A program made the translations under genes and the position numbers. Positions 17,127 to 24,917 of a DNA stretch of 48,390 bases are shown in pieces. The notes below the pieces were generated by a model. It did not search any database, had not been told where the DNA came from, and worked only from the letters and a program-made list of their open reading frames with translations. Origin of the DNA: Spirochaetaceae bacterium (GTDB lineage: Bacteria; Spirochaetota; Spirochaetia; SZUA-6; Fen-1364); the NCBI GenBank assembly GCA_003141795.1, contig PLNO01000351.1, positions 28,920 through 77,309 on the forward strand, written 5' to 3'. How positions within the stretch are numbered: the stretch's first letter is position 1; each line of letters opens with the position of its first letter.

Positions 17127-17925
17127 TCTCTTCGACCTGCCCGAGGTAGGATTCGACGACGCGGGGATCGGCGCGCACCCGATCCGGGGTCCCCTCCGAG
17201 ATGATCTGCCCGTAGTTCAGGACCTGGAGGCGCTCGCAGAGCTGCATCACCAGCGGCATGTTGTGCTCCACGAGGATGATGGTGAGATGGAACTGATCGC
17301 GGATGCGGCGGATGAGATCGAGGACGAACTCGCTCTCCTGCGTGTTCATGCCCGCCGTGGGCTCGTCCAGGAGGAGGAGGGACGGGGCGAGGGCCAGCGC
17401 GCGCACGATCTCCAGCTTCCGCTGGTCACCATAGGGCAGGGAGGTGGCGGGTTGTTCCGCCCGGTCCTCGAGACCGAAGAGGCGCAGGAGCTCGAGGGAC
17501 TCCTTCACGAGCTGCCGTTCGCTTCCATTGAAAGAGGGAAGCGCGAGAACGGCGGAGAGGAGCCGGTTGCGGCCGTGGAGCTGCTGCGCGCAGATCACGT
17601 TTCCCAGCACCGTCATCGTGGGGAAGAGGCGTATGTTCTGGAATGTGCGCCCCATGCCCAGCCGCGCGATCCTGTCCGGGGCGAGACGCGTGATGTCCCT
17701 GCCTCGGAATCGAATCATCCCGCTGGAGGGGTGGATATGGCCCGTGAGGAGGTTGAAGACGGTGGATTTACCAGCCCCGTTGGGACCGATGATGCCGAGG
17801 ATCTCCCCGGGCCGCAGACGCAGGGTGAACCCCTCCACCGCGTGGAGACCCTTGAAGGTCTTCGACAGGCCCTCGACTTCGAGCAGGTACTCATCGGTGT
17901 CGTGAAAGGTGCCGGGCATGTTCAT
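17110..17925 (-). CDS. livG: Branched-chain-type ABC ATPase LivG
   Basis: 271 aa from the ATG at 17925; a second ATG follows at 17919, and an in-frame TTG at 17976 would overlap the previous gene. Walker A GPNGAGKST, the LivG-type GRTFQNIRLFPTMTV Q-loop, LPYGDQRKLEIVRAL in place of the strict LSGGQ (normal for LivG) and Walker B LLLLDEPTAGMNTQE are visible. A strong promoter (TTTACA-17-TATACA) ends 4 bases before the ATG and there is no ribosome-binding site, so the liv mRNA may be leaderless. Confidence 0.93.
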   Translation of the reverse strand: MNMPGTFHDTDEYLLEVEGLSKTFKGLHAVEGFTLRLRPGEILGIIGPNGAGKSTVFNLLTGHIHPSSGMIRFRGRDITRLAPDRIARLGMGRTFQNIRLFPTMTVLGNVICAQQLHGRNRLLSAVLALPSFNGSERQLVKESLELLRLFGLEDRAEQPATSLPYGDQRKLEIVRALALAPSLLLLDEPTAGMNTQESEFVLDLIRRIRDQFHLTIILVEHNMPLVMQLCERLQVLNYGQIISEGTPDRVRADPRVVESYLGQVEENADPR

Positions 17926-17929
17926 CGAG

Positions 17930-17958
17930 TGTATAGCAGAATCCCTTTGGAGTGTAAA
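17930..17958 (-). promoter_or_regulatory. Candidate promoter of the liv operon
   Basis: On the minus strand TTTACA (17953-17958), an exact 17-base spacer and TATACA (17930-17935). The predicted start falls on or within a few bases of the ATG at 17925. It lies in the 43-base gap after the PHI gene and would make the liv genes independent of the ribose-type operon upstream. Confidence 0.6.
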
Positions 17959-17968
17959 GGAAACTACC

Positions 17969-18535
17969 TCATTCAAGATTCGCGTGGCGTGCGAACATCG
18001 CGTCGGTGCTCATGCCGCGGGCGCGCATCAGAAGCATCACGCAGGAGTCCAGGAGGATCCATAGCGCCTGCTCGAAGAGGCTCGCCATGGGCTGGACGGA
18101 CGGCTCGGCGCGCTGCCGCGAGCCCGCGGCTTTCGGAGTGGGTGCTGCGATGCATACAAGCGAGTCGGAGATCCGTCCGATGGGAGAATCCGGCTCGGTC
18201 GTGACGAGCGCGATCTGGCCGCCCAGTGACCGCGCCTTCTGGCAGAGGGAAACGAGGCTGGCGGTGGCGCCCGAGCCCGAACCGATCACAAGGAGGTCAC
18301 CCGCGGCGAGCGCGGGGGTCGTCACGTCCCCCACGACACGGGCGTCGATTCCCAGATGCATGAGGCGCATGGCGAAGGCGCGCATTGCCAGTCCCGAGCG
18401 CCCCGCGCCCGCGAGGTACACGTGCGGAGCGCGGGAGAGAAGCGCCGTGAGCCGCTGCACCTGCTCACCGTCCACGGCGGAAAGGAGGGGACGCAGCTCG
18501 TCCAGCGCGGTGAAGCGAACGTCGTCGTAGGTCAT
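17969..18535 (-). CDS. hxlB: 6-phospho-3-hexuloisomerase (PHI), SIS domain
   Basis: 188 aa. PHI isomerises 3-hexulose 6-phosphate to fructose 6-phosphate, completing formaldehyde fixation by HPS. Seen: a single SIS domain with AGAGRSGLAMRAFAMRLMHLG, LVIGSGSGATASLV, and the PHI-type C-terminus FARHANLE. Length and motifs fit PHI rather than other SIS isomerases. It lies 7 bases after a ribose-type ABC permease, so it is part of the transporter operon (rbsB-rbsA-rbsC-PHI types). HPS is encoded separately at 5419. Confidence 0.85.
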   Translation of the reverse strand: MTYDDVRFTALDELRPLLSAVDGEQVQRLTALLSRAPHVYLAGAGRSGLAMRAFAMRLMHLGIDARVVGDVTTPALAAGDLLVIGSGSGATASLVSLCQKARSLGGQIALVTTEPDSPIGRISDSLVCIAAPTPKAAGSRQRAEPSVQPMASLFEQALWILLDSCVMLLMRARGMSTDAMFARHANLE

Positions 18536-18542
18536 GGGACGA

Positions 18543-19544
18543 CTATGCCTTGTCCCGCTTGTTCAGCTGGTCGATGAGGACCGCAGCGACGATGAGCGTG
18601 CCGATGGCGATCTGCAGGATGAACGGGTTGATGCCGAGCAGGTTGCCGCCGTTTCTGAGCGTGGCGATGATCATGGCGCCGAGCACGGTGCCGAGGATCG
18701 TCCCTTCCCCGCCCATGAGGCTCGCCCCGCCGACCACGGCAGCCGCGATGGCGTCCAGCTCGTAGCCCTCACCCGACGTCGGTATCCCGTTGGCCAGTCG
18801 TGAGGTGAGGAGGATTCCCGCCACCGCCGAGCAGAATGCTGAGAAGGCGTACACGCCGTAGACGGTGAAGCGGATGTTGATGCCCGACAGGCGTGACGCT
18901 TCCGGGTTGCTCCCGATGGAGAAGACGTTCCGCCCGAATCTCATCCACTTGGTGATGAGCACGGCGATCACGATCATCACGAGCCAGACGAAGAACAGCG
19001 AGGGCAGCCAGAGGATGCTGATCTGGGCGAAGTTGAGGAACGGCTTGGGGAGGCCCGCGATCATGCGCGCGTTGGAGATGAGCATGAGCAGGCCGCGCAC
19101 CGCCGTCATGATGCCCATGGTGGCGATGAAGGCGGGCACCCGTCCGTCGTGGATGAGCACGCCGTTGAGCACCCCGAGGGCGGTGCTGGCGATCAGCGCG
19201 AGGATGATCGACGGGATGATGGGAACGCCGTTCACCATCAGGATGGCCACGAGGATGTTGGAGAACCCGACGACCGATCCCACGGAGAGGTCGATTCCTG
19301 CGGAGATGATGACGAGGGTCATGCCGATGGCCACCACGCCGATGATCGCCACCTGACGGACGAGGTTGGAGAGGTTGTTGAGCGTCAGGAACGTGGGTGA
19401 GGTCAGGGAGAGCACGACGAAGAGCGCGGCGAGGATGAGGATCAGGGTGCCCTCTGAAAAACCGGTCCTGAAGAACCGCACTCCCCTGGCGAGGAAGGAG
19501 CCGCTTTCCCGCGGTATCCCCGTATTCGGGCCTTTGGCTGTCAC
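18543..19544 (-). CDS. Ribose-type (CUT2) ABC permease
   Basis: 333 aa from a GTG start at 19544 that overlaps the ATPase stop as GTGA, with GGAGG 7 bases upstream. Multiple membrane helices are visible. Family motifs are GMTLVIISAGIDLSVGSVVG, GNPEASRLSGI (cytoplasmic contact loop), AAAVVGGASLMGGEGTILGT and a short basic C-terminus. It is the inner-membrane channel of a ribose/xylose/allose-class importer. The sugar cannot be read from the sequence; the DeoC, PHI and adenosine deaminase context points to pentose or nucleoside-derived sugars (inference). Confidence 0.93.
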   Translation of the reverse strand: MTAKGPNTGIPRESGSFLARGVRFFRTGFSEGTLILILAALFVVLSLTSPTFLTLNNLSNLVRQVAIIGVVAIGMTLVIISAGIDLSVGSVVGFSNILVAILMVNGVPIIPSIILALIASTALGVLNGVLIHDGRVPAFIATMGIMTAVRGLLMLISNARMIAGLPKPFLNFAQISILWLPSLFFVWLVMIVIAVLITKWMRFGRNVFSIGSNPEASRLSGINIRFTVYGVYAFSAFCSAVAGILLTSRLANGIPTSGEGYELDAIAAAVVGGASLMGGEGTILGTVLGAMIIATLRNGGNLLGINPFILQIAIGTLIVAAVLIDQLNKRDKA

Positions 19545-21058
19545 GTCGTGCCTCCGTTGTTGGTGTCTGTGATGCCCGAGGCGAGCCGGAGGATCTTCTC
19601 CTCGTCGTAGCCCCCCCTGACGAGAGAGCCGGTCACCCGTCCTTCGTACACGACCATCATGCGGTCGGCCATGCCCATGACCTCGGGAAGGTACGAAGAA
19701 ACGAAGATGACCGCGTTGCCCGCGGCGAGCAGGGCCTCGATGAGCTTGTAGATCTCGATCTTGGCGCCGACGTCCACGCCGACGGTCGGCTCGTCGAAGA
19801 TGAAGATGTCGCTGTTGCGGCACAGCCACTTCGAAACGACGACCTTCTGCTGGTTGCCCCCGCTGAGGTTCTTCACCTTCTGGCGCGCCGAAGGGGTGCG
19901 GATGTTGAGCTCCGCGATGTACTTCCGCGCACGTGCCGCCTCCTTGCCGAGGTTGACGAAGCCCAGGCGCGAGATGGCGTCATAGGAGGCGAGGTTGATG
20001 TTCATGTCGACGGGCAGGGACAGCGCGAGCCCCGCCTCCTTGCGGTTCTCGGGAAGGAAGCCGATGCCGGCAGCGATCCCCTTCCCGGGGGAGGAGATGT
20101 GCATGCGCCGTCCCTTGACGATCACTTCTCCGCGGTCGAAGGGGTCGGCGCCGAAGATGCAGCGCATGATGTCCGTGCGTCCCGATCCGACCAGCCCGAA
20201 AAAACCCAGGATCTCCCCCTGGAAGAGCTCCAGGTCCACGTCGCGGAAGCGCGGCTCCTTCGTGAGCCCCCGCACCTCCAGGACTTTGTCCCCGCGCGTG
20301 AAATGTCGGATCGAATACATCTCTCCGATGCTCCGCCCCACCATCTTGTTGATGAGCGTCCCCTCGTCCGCCTCCGCAACCTCGAGGGTGTCCACCCATT
20401 CCCCGTCCTTCAGGACGGTCACGCGGTCGCAGATGGCGAAAATCTCCTCCAGGCGGTGGGAGATGTAGATGATGCCGACGCCCTTTGCCTTGAGCTTTGC
20501 GATGAGCCCGAACAGATCGGAGACCTCCTCGTTCGTGAGGAGCGCGGTGGGCTCGTCGAACACGATGAGCTTGCTCTCCTCGTAGACCGCCTTGGCGATG
20601 GCCACCATCTCCTGCTTGGCGGAGGGGAGGTTGCGCACGAGCGTGCGGGGATCGATGTGCAGGTCGAGCTCGTCGAGGGTCTTCCTCGTGATCTCGCGGA
20701 TCTTCTTCCAGTCGACGAGGCCCAGCGGCCCGCGGGGCAGCTTGCCCAGGAAGAAGTTCTCCCCCACCGAGAGGTGGCGGGCGAGCATCACGTCCTGGTA
20801 CACGGCGCCCATGCCGAGTGACTTTGCGTGGAAGGGATTGTGGATCTCCACCTGCTTGCCGTCGATGGTGATCGTCCCGCTGTCCTTGGTGTAGGCGCCC
20901 ATGAGGATCTTGATGAGGGTCGACTTGCCCGCTCCGTTCTCCCCGACGAGGCCGTGGACCTCCCCGGCCTTGACGGTGAGGTGCACGCCCTTGAGAGCCT
21001 GGACGCCCGGGAAGGACTTGCGGATGTTTTCCATCTGGACGATCGTCGCGTTGGCCAT
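19541..21058 (-). CDS. Ribose-type (CUT2) ABC ATPase, two fused nucleotide-binding domains
   Basis: 505 aa from the ATG at 21058, chosen because GGGGA lies about 6 bases upstream; an ATG at 21064 would have no spacing. The first domain has Walker A GENGAGKST and Walker B LIVFDEPTALL. The second has the variant Walker A GLVGSGRTD, LSGGNQQKVVVSKWL and IFDEPTVGVDVGAK. This two-domain arrangement with a degenerate second P-loop is usual for RbsA-type proteins. The end overlaps the permease start. Confidence 0.95.
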   Translation of the reverse strand: MANATIVQMENIRKSFPGVQALKGVHLTVKAGEVHGLVGENGAGKSTLIKILMGAYTKDSGTITIDGKQVEIHNPFHAKSLGMGAVYQDVMLARHLSVGENFFLGKLPRGPLGLVDWKKIREITRKTLDELDLHIDPRTLVRNLPSAKQEMVAIAKAVYEESKLIVFDEPTALLTNEEVSDLFGLIAKLKAKGVGIIYISHRLEEIFAICDRVTVLKDGEWVDTLEVAEADEGTLINKMVGRSIGEMYSIRHFTRGDKVLEVRGLTKEPRFRDVDLELFQGEILGFFGLVGSGRTDIMRCIFGADPFDRGEVIVKGRRMHISSPGKGIAAGIGFLPENRKEAGLALSLPVDMNINLASYDAISRLGFVNLGKEAARARKYIAELNIRTPSARQKVKNLSGGNQQKVVVSKWLCRNSDIFIFDEPTVGVDVGAKIEIYKLIEALLAAGNAVIFVSSYLPEVMGMADRMMVVYEGRVTGSLVRGGYDEEKILRLASGITDTNNGGTT

Positions 21059-21083
21059 GCGCATCCCCGATTGTGGAAAGCTG

Positions 21084-21120
21084 GCCCACCGGCTCACCGT
21101 TCAACGGCCTGCCGGCGGGC
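21084..21120 (-). other. Intercistronic hairpin between binding-protein and ATPase genes
   Basis: GCCCACCGGC (21084-21093) pairs with GCCGGCGGGC (21111-21120), nine of ten positions complementary on DNA, in the 83-base gap after the binding-protein stop. There is no T-tract, so it is more likely to protect the upstream mRNA 3' end than to terminate. Confidence 0.5.
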
Positions 21121-21141
21121 GTGGAATCGAAGTGCTTCGGA

Positions 21142-22164
21142 CTACCTCTTCAGCGTCGTCGGACCGAGCAGGGCCTGGATGGCCTTGTCGTTCATGTTCG
21201 CCGAGGTCACCGCGGTGGCTCCCGTGTCAACGTAGGACGGAACCGTTCCGCCGTCAAGGAGCGTGACCGCTGCGGTGCAGCCTTTGTAGCCCATGCCGTA
21301 GGGGTCCTGAAGGATGAGGGCCTTCAGGGCGCCGCTCTTCAACGCGCTCACCTCTTCGGGATCCGAGTCGAACGCGACAGCCATGACCTTGTCGAAGAGG
21401 TTGCGTTCGGTGATCATCCGTGCCACTCCGTCGCCGGTGTGGTTGTTGTCGGCGAAGATGCCGATGAGCTTCTGGCCCTGTGCCGTCACCATGTCCTCTC
21501 CCGCGGAGAGGGCTTTCATGATGTCGTTGTCCGTGTAGCGGGTCTCCAGGACGGTGACGTCGGGGGCGAGCTCCTTCATCTTTTCGGAGAACCCGATGTC
21601 GCGGTCCGTGAGGACCTGGACGCCCGCCATGGCGCTGATGAGCCCGACGGCGCCCTTCAGGGGGATGCCTTTGGCCTTGAGGTTGGCCACCAGCTGCTCG
21701 GCTGCCGCCGCGCCTCCCTTCTTGTTGTTCGTCGCGAAGTGCGCGGGGATCTTGTCGGATTTCAGCTTGTTGTCGATCGTCACGACGACGATGCCCTGCG
21801 ACAACGCTTTCTCAAGCGCCGGCACGGTTGCATCGGAGCTCGTCGAGGCGATGACGATGGCGTCGGGCTTCTTGGAGACGATGTCCTCAACGATGGCCAC
21901 CTGCTTGTCGATGTCCGACTCCGATGCCGGGCCGTACCAGGCGACTTTCGCATTGCCGGGATTGTCCAGTCCGTAATTGGTTCCGCCGATGATCACGTAC
22001 TGCCAGAAATCGGAATCGGTTGCCTTGATGATGAGCGCGATGTTGTAAGGCTTCTGATGTTTTGCGGCTTGTGCCGTGCCTTCTTTCCCGCCTGCGGCGA
22101 AGATCGGTGCCGCGAGGGCGAAGGCGAGCAATGTAACGGTGATGACCACGAGCAGCTTCTTCAT
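21142..22164 (-). CDS. Ribose-type sugar-binding protein (ABC importer)
   Basis: 340 aa. The signal peptide MKKLLVVITVTLLAFALAAP is followed by FAAGGKEG, a post-signal pattern common in spirochaetes. The body is a periplasmic binding protein type I fold of the RbsB class (NIALIIKATDSDFWQYVIIG, KPDAIVIASTSSDATVPALE, ILQDPYGMGYKGCTAAVTLLDGG). The ATG is preceded by AGGAGG. It is the first gene of the importer operon. The leader is long (about 130 bases from the predicted promoter) and contains a second perfect ribosome-binding sequence without a start codon. Confidence 0.93.
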   Translation of the reverse strand: MKKLLVVITVTLLAFALAAPIFAAGGKEGTAQAAKHQKPYNIALIIKATDSDFWQYVIIGGTNYGLDNPGNAKVAWYGPASESDIDKQVAIVEDIVSKKPDAIVIASTSSDATVPALEKALSQGIVVVTIDNKLKSDKIPAHFATNNKKGGAAAAEQLVANLKAKGIPLKGAVGLISAMAGVQVLTDRDIGFSEKMKELAPDVTVLETRYTDNDIMKALSAGEDMVTAQGQKLIGIFADNNHTGDGVARMITERNLFDKVMAVAFDSDPEEVSALKSGALKALILQDPYGMGYKGCTAAVTLLDGGTVPSYVDTGATAVTSANMNDKAIQALLGPTTLKR

Positions 22165-22231
22165 CTTCTCTTCCTCCTAAAAAATTTTGGGATAAACAGA
22201 GAGATGCACGGGACTGTGAGTGCGGCCGGAT

Positions 22232-22239
22232 ACCTCCTT
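22232..22239 (-). other. Orphan Shine-Dalgarno sequence in the binding-protein leader
   Basis: On the minus strand AAGGAGGT, fully complementary to the 16S rRNA tail. No ATG, GTG or TTG lies at a usable distance; the nearest GTG is more than 20 bases further on, and the gene itself starts 68 bases downstream with its own AGGAGG. It could be a standby ribosome site or a remnant. Confidence 0.4.
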
Positions 22240-22299
22240 TTTCTAAAATGTCTTTCTTTGATGGGAATCGACGCCGCGCATTCGCAACGTTTGAATTTT

Positions 22300-22328
22300 A
22301 TGCTAACTGGCTATCTTGCGCTTGTCAA
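22300..22328 (-). promoter_or_regulatory. Candidate promoter of the ribose-type ABC operon
   Basis: On the minus strand consensus TTGACA (22323-22328), an exact 17-base spacer and TAGCAT (22300-22305). The -35 lies within the last codons of deoC. The predicted start near 22293 leaves a leader of about 130 bases. Confidence 0.6.
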
Positions 22329-22994
22329 TCCGCACTGGGAGAAGATGGTGCGCGCCGCGGCATACCCGACACCGAAGCGCGTCGCCCCCTCCGCGGCGAG
22401 CTGTTCGACGGTCGTCAGAGACCTGATCCCCCCCGCCGCCTTGATGGCGACCGGAGCGCCCCCGACCGCGGAGCGGATGACGGAGACATTGTGGGGTGTC
22501 GCTCCCCCGGGCGCCCAGCCCGTGCTCGTCTTGATGAAGTCGGCGCCCGCTCTCACGCAGAGCAGGCTCGCCCGGCGGATCTGATCGTCGCTGAGATAGT
22601 GGCATTCGAGGATGACCTTCAGCTTCCAGCGTCCCGCCACGGCCTTGATGCGTCGGATCTCCTCCTCCACCGGGCCGTCCTCCCCCGAGAGGAACATGCC
22701 GAGGCTGATCACCATGTCGAGCTCGGTGCAGCCCATGTCCATGAGCTCCCGCGCCTCGGCGACCTTGGTGGCAGTGGAATGCGCACCTGAGGGGAATCCG
22801 ATGGACCCCCCGACGCGGACGTCGTCCGCGCCGGTGAGAAGCTTGAGGGCGAGCGGCGTGAAGCAGGGGTGCGTGTAGACGGCGGCGCAGCGGCAGTCCA
22901 GGGCCAGACCGGCGAGCTCCCGGACATCCGCCTCCGTCGTGTCCGCCCTCACTGCCGTCAGATCGATTTTCCGCGCGAGCTCTTTTTCCGTCAT
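22311..22994 (-). CDS. deoC: Deoxyribose-phosphate aldolase
   Basis: 227 aa. DeoC splits 2-deoxyribose 5-phosphate into acetaldehyde and glyceraldehyde 3-phosphate. The Schiff-base Lys155 sits in GADFIKTSTGW, with Asp93 in ELDMVI and the proton-relay Lys185 in AIKAAGG, so the active site is complete. Length is standard for the short bacterial form. It is followed by the ribose-type importer (146-base gap) and is divergent from adenosine deaminase, which makes a nucleoside/deoxyribose salvage block. The ATG has no ribosome-binding site; TATTAT lies 9 bases upstream. Confidence 0.95.
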   Translation of the reverse strand: MTEKELARKIDLTAVRADTTEADVRELAGLALDCRCAAVYTHPCFTPLALKLLTGADDVRVGGSIGFPSGAHSTATKVAEARELMDMGCTELDMVISLGMFLSGEDGPVEEEIRRIKAVAGRWKLKVILECHYLSDDQIRRASLLCVRAGADFIKTSTGWAPGGATPHNVSVIRSAVGGAPVAIKAAGGIRSLTTVEQLAAEGATRFGVGYAAARTIFSQCGLTSAR

Positions 22995-23003
22995 GGTGTC
23001 GCC

Positions 23004-23032
23004 ATAATACCGTGACGGGGGGCGCGGGTAAA
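23004..23032 (-). promoter_or_regulatory. Candidate promoter of deoC
   Basis: On the minus strand TTTACC (23027-23032), a 17-base spacer and TATTAT (23004-23009), ending 9 bases before the ATG. A C6 run (plus-strand G6, 23017-23022) lies in the spacer, so slippage there would change the spacing. Confidence 0.5.
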
Positions 23033-23066
23033 CCGCGCCACGGCGTGCCGCGGCGCCGCCCTCGGC

Positions 23067-23095
23067 TTGACCGCCGCTGGAACCCGCAGTATCGT
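23067..23095 (+). promoter_or_regulatory. Candidate promoter of adenosine deaminase gene
   Basis: TTGACC (23067-23072), a 17-base spacer and TATCGT (23090-23095), ending 12 bases before the ATG at 23108. The predicted leader is about 6 bases and no ribosome-binding sequence is present. Confidence 0.5.
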
Positions 23096-23107
23096 TTTAC
23101 AACCGTT

Positions 23108-24319
23108 ATGGCAAACACGTACAGTCAGGAGTTCATCCGCGCCATCCCTAAAACGGACCTCCACGTTCATCTGGACGGCTCCTTGCGGCTGTCCACGCTC
23201 ATCGATCTGGCACGGAAACGTAAGGTCGAGCTCCCCTCCTTCACGGAAGAGGGCCTGAACAAGCTCGTTTTCAAGGATTCCTACGCCAGCCTCAACGAGT
23301 ACCTCGAGGGCTTCTCGTGGACGCTCAGGGTGATGCAGGACGCCGAGTCGCTGGAGCGCATCGCCTACGAGCTTGCGGAGGACAACTGGGCGGAGGGGGT
23401 CCGCTACGTGGAAGTGCGCTTCGCCCCCCAGCTTCACATGTCCCGCACGCTGGGTTTCAACGACGTCATGACCGCCGTGGACCACGGTCTGCGCAGGGCA
23501 CGGGAGGCGTTCAACGCGACCCTCCGCGCCGGCGAGCCCCCGTTCGACTACGGCATCATCGTCTGCGCGATGCGGTTCTTCAATGAGAGCTTCTCCGAGT
23601 ACTATCAGACCCTCTACCGTGCCCTGTCCTTCTCCAGCCAGCAGGAGGTGATCAGCGCGGCGAGCCTCGAGCTCGCGCGTGCGGGCGTTCAGCTCCGCAG
23701 GCAGACCGGCGTGCAGATCGTGGGGTTCGACCTCGCCGGCGCGGAGGAGGGATATCCCGCGAGCGCGCACGAGGCGGCGTACGACTACGTCCACCGCAAC
23801 TTCATGCGAAAGACCGTGCACGCCGGTGAGGCGTACGGGCCTGAGTCCATCTTCCAGGCCATTGCCAAGCTGCACGCCGACCGCATCGGTCACGGGCTTC
23901 ACATGTTCAGCGAAGAGATGATCTTCTCGGGAAGCGTCCAGGACAAGCGGCTGTACATCGAGAACCTCGTGAACTACATCGCGGAGAACCGCACGACGAT
24001 AGAAGTCTGCCTCACCAGCAACCTGCAGACCTCCCCCGAGCTCCCCGCCATCGGGGAGCATTCGCTGCGGCGCATGCTCGACAACAAGCTGTCGGTTACC
24101 TTCTGCACGGACAATCGCCTCGTCTCCCACACGTCCGTCACGCGCGAGCTCACCCTCGCGCTGGAAAACTTCGACATCCCGCCTCGTCAGTTGAAGGACA
24201 TCATCATCTACGGATTCAAGCGCTCCTTCTCCTATCGACCGTACGCGAAGAAGCGCGAATGGGTGCACGGGGTCATCGATTATTACGAGGCCCTGGAGAA
24301 GAAGTTCGGCGTAGCATAG
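23108..24319 (+). CDS. add: Adenosine deaminase (amidohydrolase superfamily)
   Basis: 403 aa from the ATG at 23108. It converts adenosine or deoxyadenosine to inosine or deoxyinosine. Zinc ligands and catalytic motifs are visible: KTDLHVHLDGSL (His19, His21), TVHAGEAYGPESI, RIGHGLHMF and FCTDNRLVSHTSVT, the TDNR variant also found in some other bacterial adenosine deaminases. An upstream in-frame extension to 23012 is arginine-rich and not protein-like. The protein is slightly longer than the usual 330-370 aa. It is divergent from deoC, and a lipoprotein gene starts 10 bases after its stop. Confidence 0.92.
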   Translation: MANTYSQEFIRAIPKTDLHVHLDGSLRLSTLIDLARKRKVELPSFTEEGLNKLVFKDSYASLNEYLEGFSWTLRVMQDAESLERIAYELAEDNWAEGVRYVEVRFAPQLHMSRTLGFNDVMTAVDHGLRRAREAFNATLRAGEPPFDYGIIVCAMRFFNESFSEYYQTLYRALSFSSQQEVISAASLELARAGVQLRRQTGVQIVGFDLAGAEEGYPASAHEAAYDYVHRNFMRKTVHAGEAYGPESIFQAIAKLHADRIGHGLHMFSEEMIFSGSVQDKRLYIENLVNYIAENRTTIEVCLTSNLQTSPELPAIGEHSLRRMLDNKLSVTFCTDNRLVSHTSVTRELTLALENFDIPPRQLKDIIIYGFKRSFSYRPYAKKREWVHGVIDYYEALEKKFGVA

Positions 24320-24329
24320 GGGGTGAAGG

Positions 24330-24848
24330 GTGGCGCATATCCGCCTCGCGCTGGTCACCGTCGCCATCCTTTTTCTTGCCGGGTGTCCCTACAATGCAGA
24401 TCATCCCCTGAGCGATCCCTCTGCCTCCCCGCTCGACCCGGCGCTCGTCGGTACGTGGCAATCGGAGGATCCCGAAACCCACGAGGTCACGACGATCACG
24501 ATCCTGCCGTTCAACGATCACGAGCTCGCCGGCTTCAGCCGGGAGAGCGGGTCGGCGGACGCGGCGATCACCGCGTTCCGTCTTCTTGCCACGACGATCG
24601 GCGGGGAGAGGTTCTTGAGCATCCTGGAGCTCAGCGACGATCAGGACCAGCAGTGGTACTTCGCACGGTATCGGGTTACAGCCGGCACGTTGAGCCTGAG
24701 GCTGGTGGACGATGCGCTCTTCGAGTCCAGAAGCTTTGCCGGCGCGGACGAGCTTCGCGGCTTCCTGCATGACAATGCGGCGGACGACCGCCTCTACGGC
24801 GGCCCTGAGACCGAGGCGCCCCCCATGGTGCTGCGGCGAGTTCCGTAG
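24330..24848 (+). CDS. Small lipoprotein of unknown function
   Basis: 172 aa with a GTG start directly after an AGGGGGTGAAGG ribosome-binding region. The signal peptide ends in ILFLAGC, a lipobox, so the protein should be exported and lipid-anchored. The mature part begins with a Ser/Pro/Asp-rich linker, then GTWQSEDPETHEVTTITI and other alternating segments that look like a small lipocalin-like beta barrel (inference). It is translationally close to adenosine deaminase (10 bases) and probably co-transcribed. I do not recognise a specific family. Confidence 0.8.
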   Translation: MAHIRLALVTVAILFLAGCPYNADHPLSDPSASPLDPALVGTWQSEDPETHEVTTITILPFNDHELAGFSRESGSADAAITAFRLLATTIGGERFLSILELSDDQDQQWYFARYRVTAGTLSLRLVDDALFESRSFAGADELRGFLHDNAADDRLYGGPETEAPPMVLRRVP

Positions 24849-24869
24849 CCTGCCACCGCAAGTATCGGG

Positions 24870-24897
24870 TGGTCCGGTTTCCGCCCGGGAGTATATT
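24870..24897 (+). promoter_or_regulatory. Possible promoter of the AraC-Ogt gene
   Basis: TGGTCC (24870-24875), a 16-base spacer and TATATT (24892-24897). The predicted start lies near 24904, followed by AGGGGGA and the ATG at 24918. Confidence 0.3.
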
Positions 24898-24917
24898 CGT
24901 CCCAGGGGGACACGACC

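Noticed and set aside
17926..17976. In-frame N-terminal extension of LivG from a TTG at 17976
   Set aside because: It would overlap the PHI stop, has no ribosome-binding site and would put a good promoter inside the coding region.
22991..24367. A 458-codon minus-strand open frame opposite adenosine deaminase
   Set aside because: Mirror frame of a confidently identified gene. Its translation has no domain-like segments.
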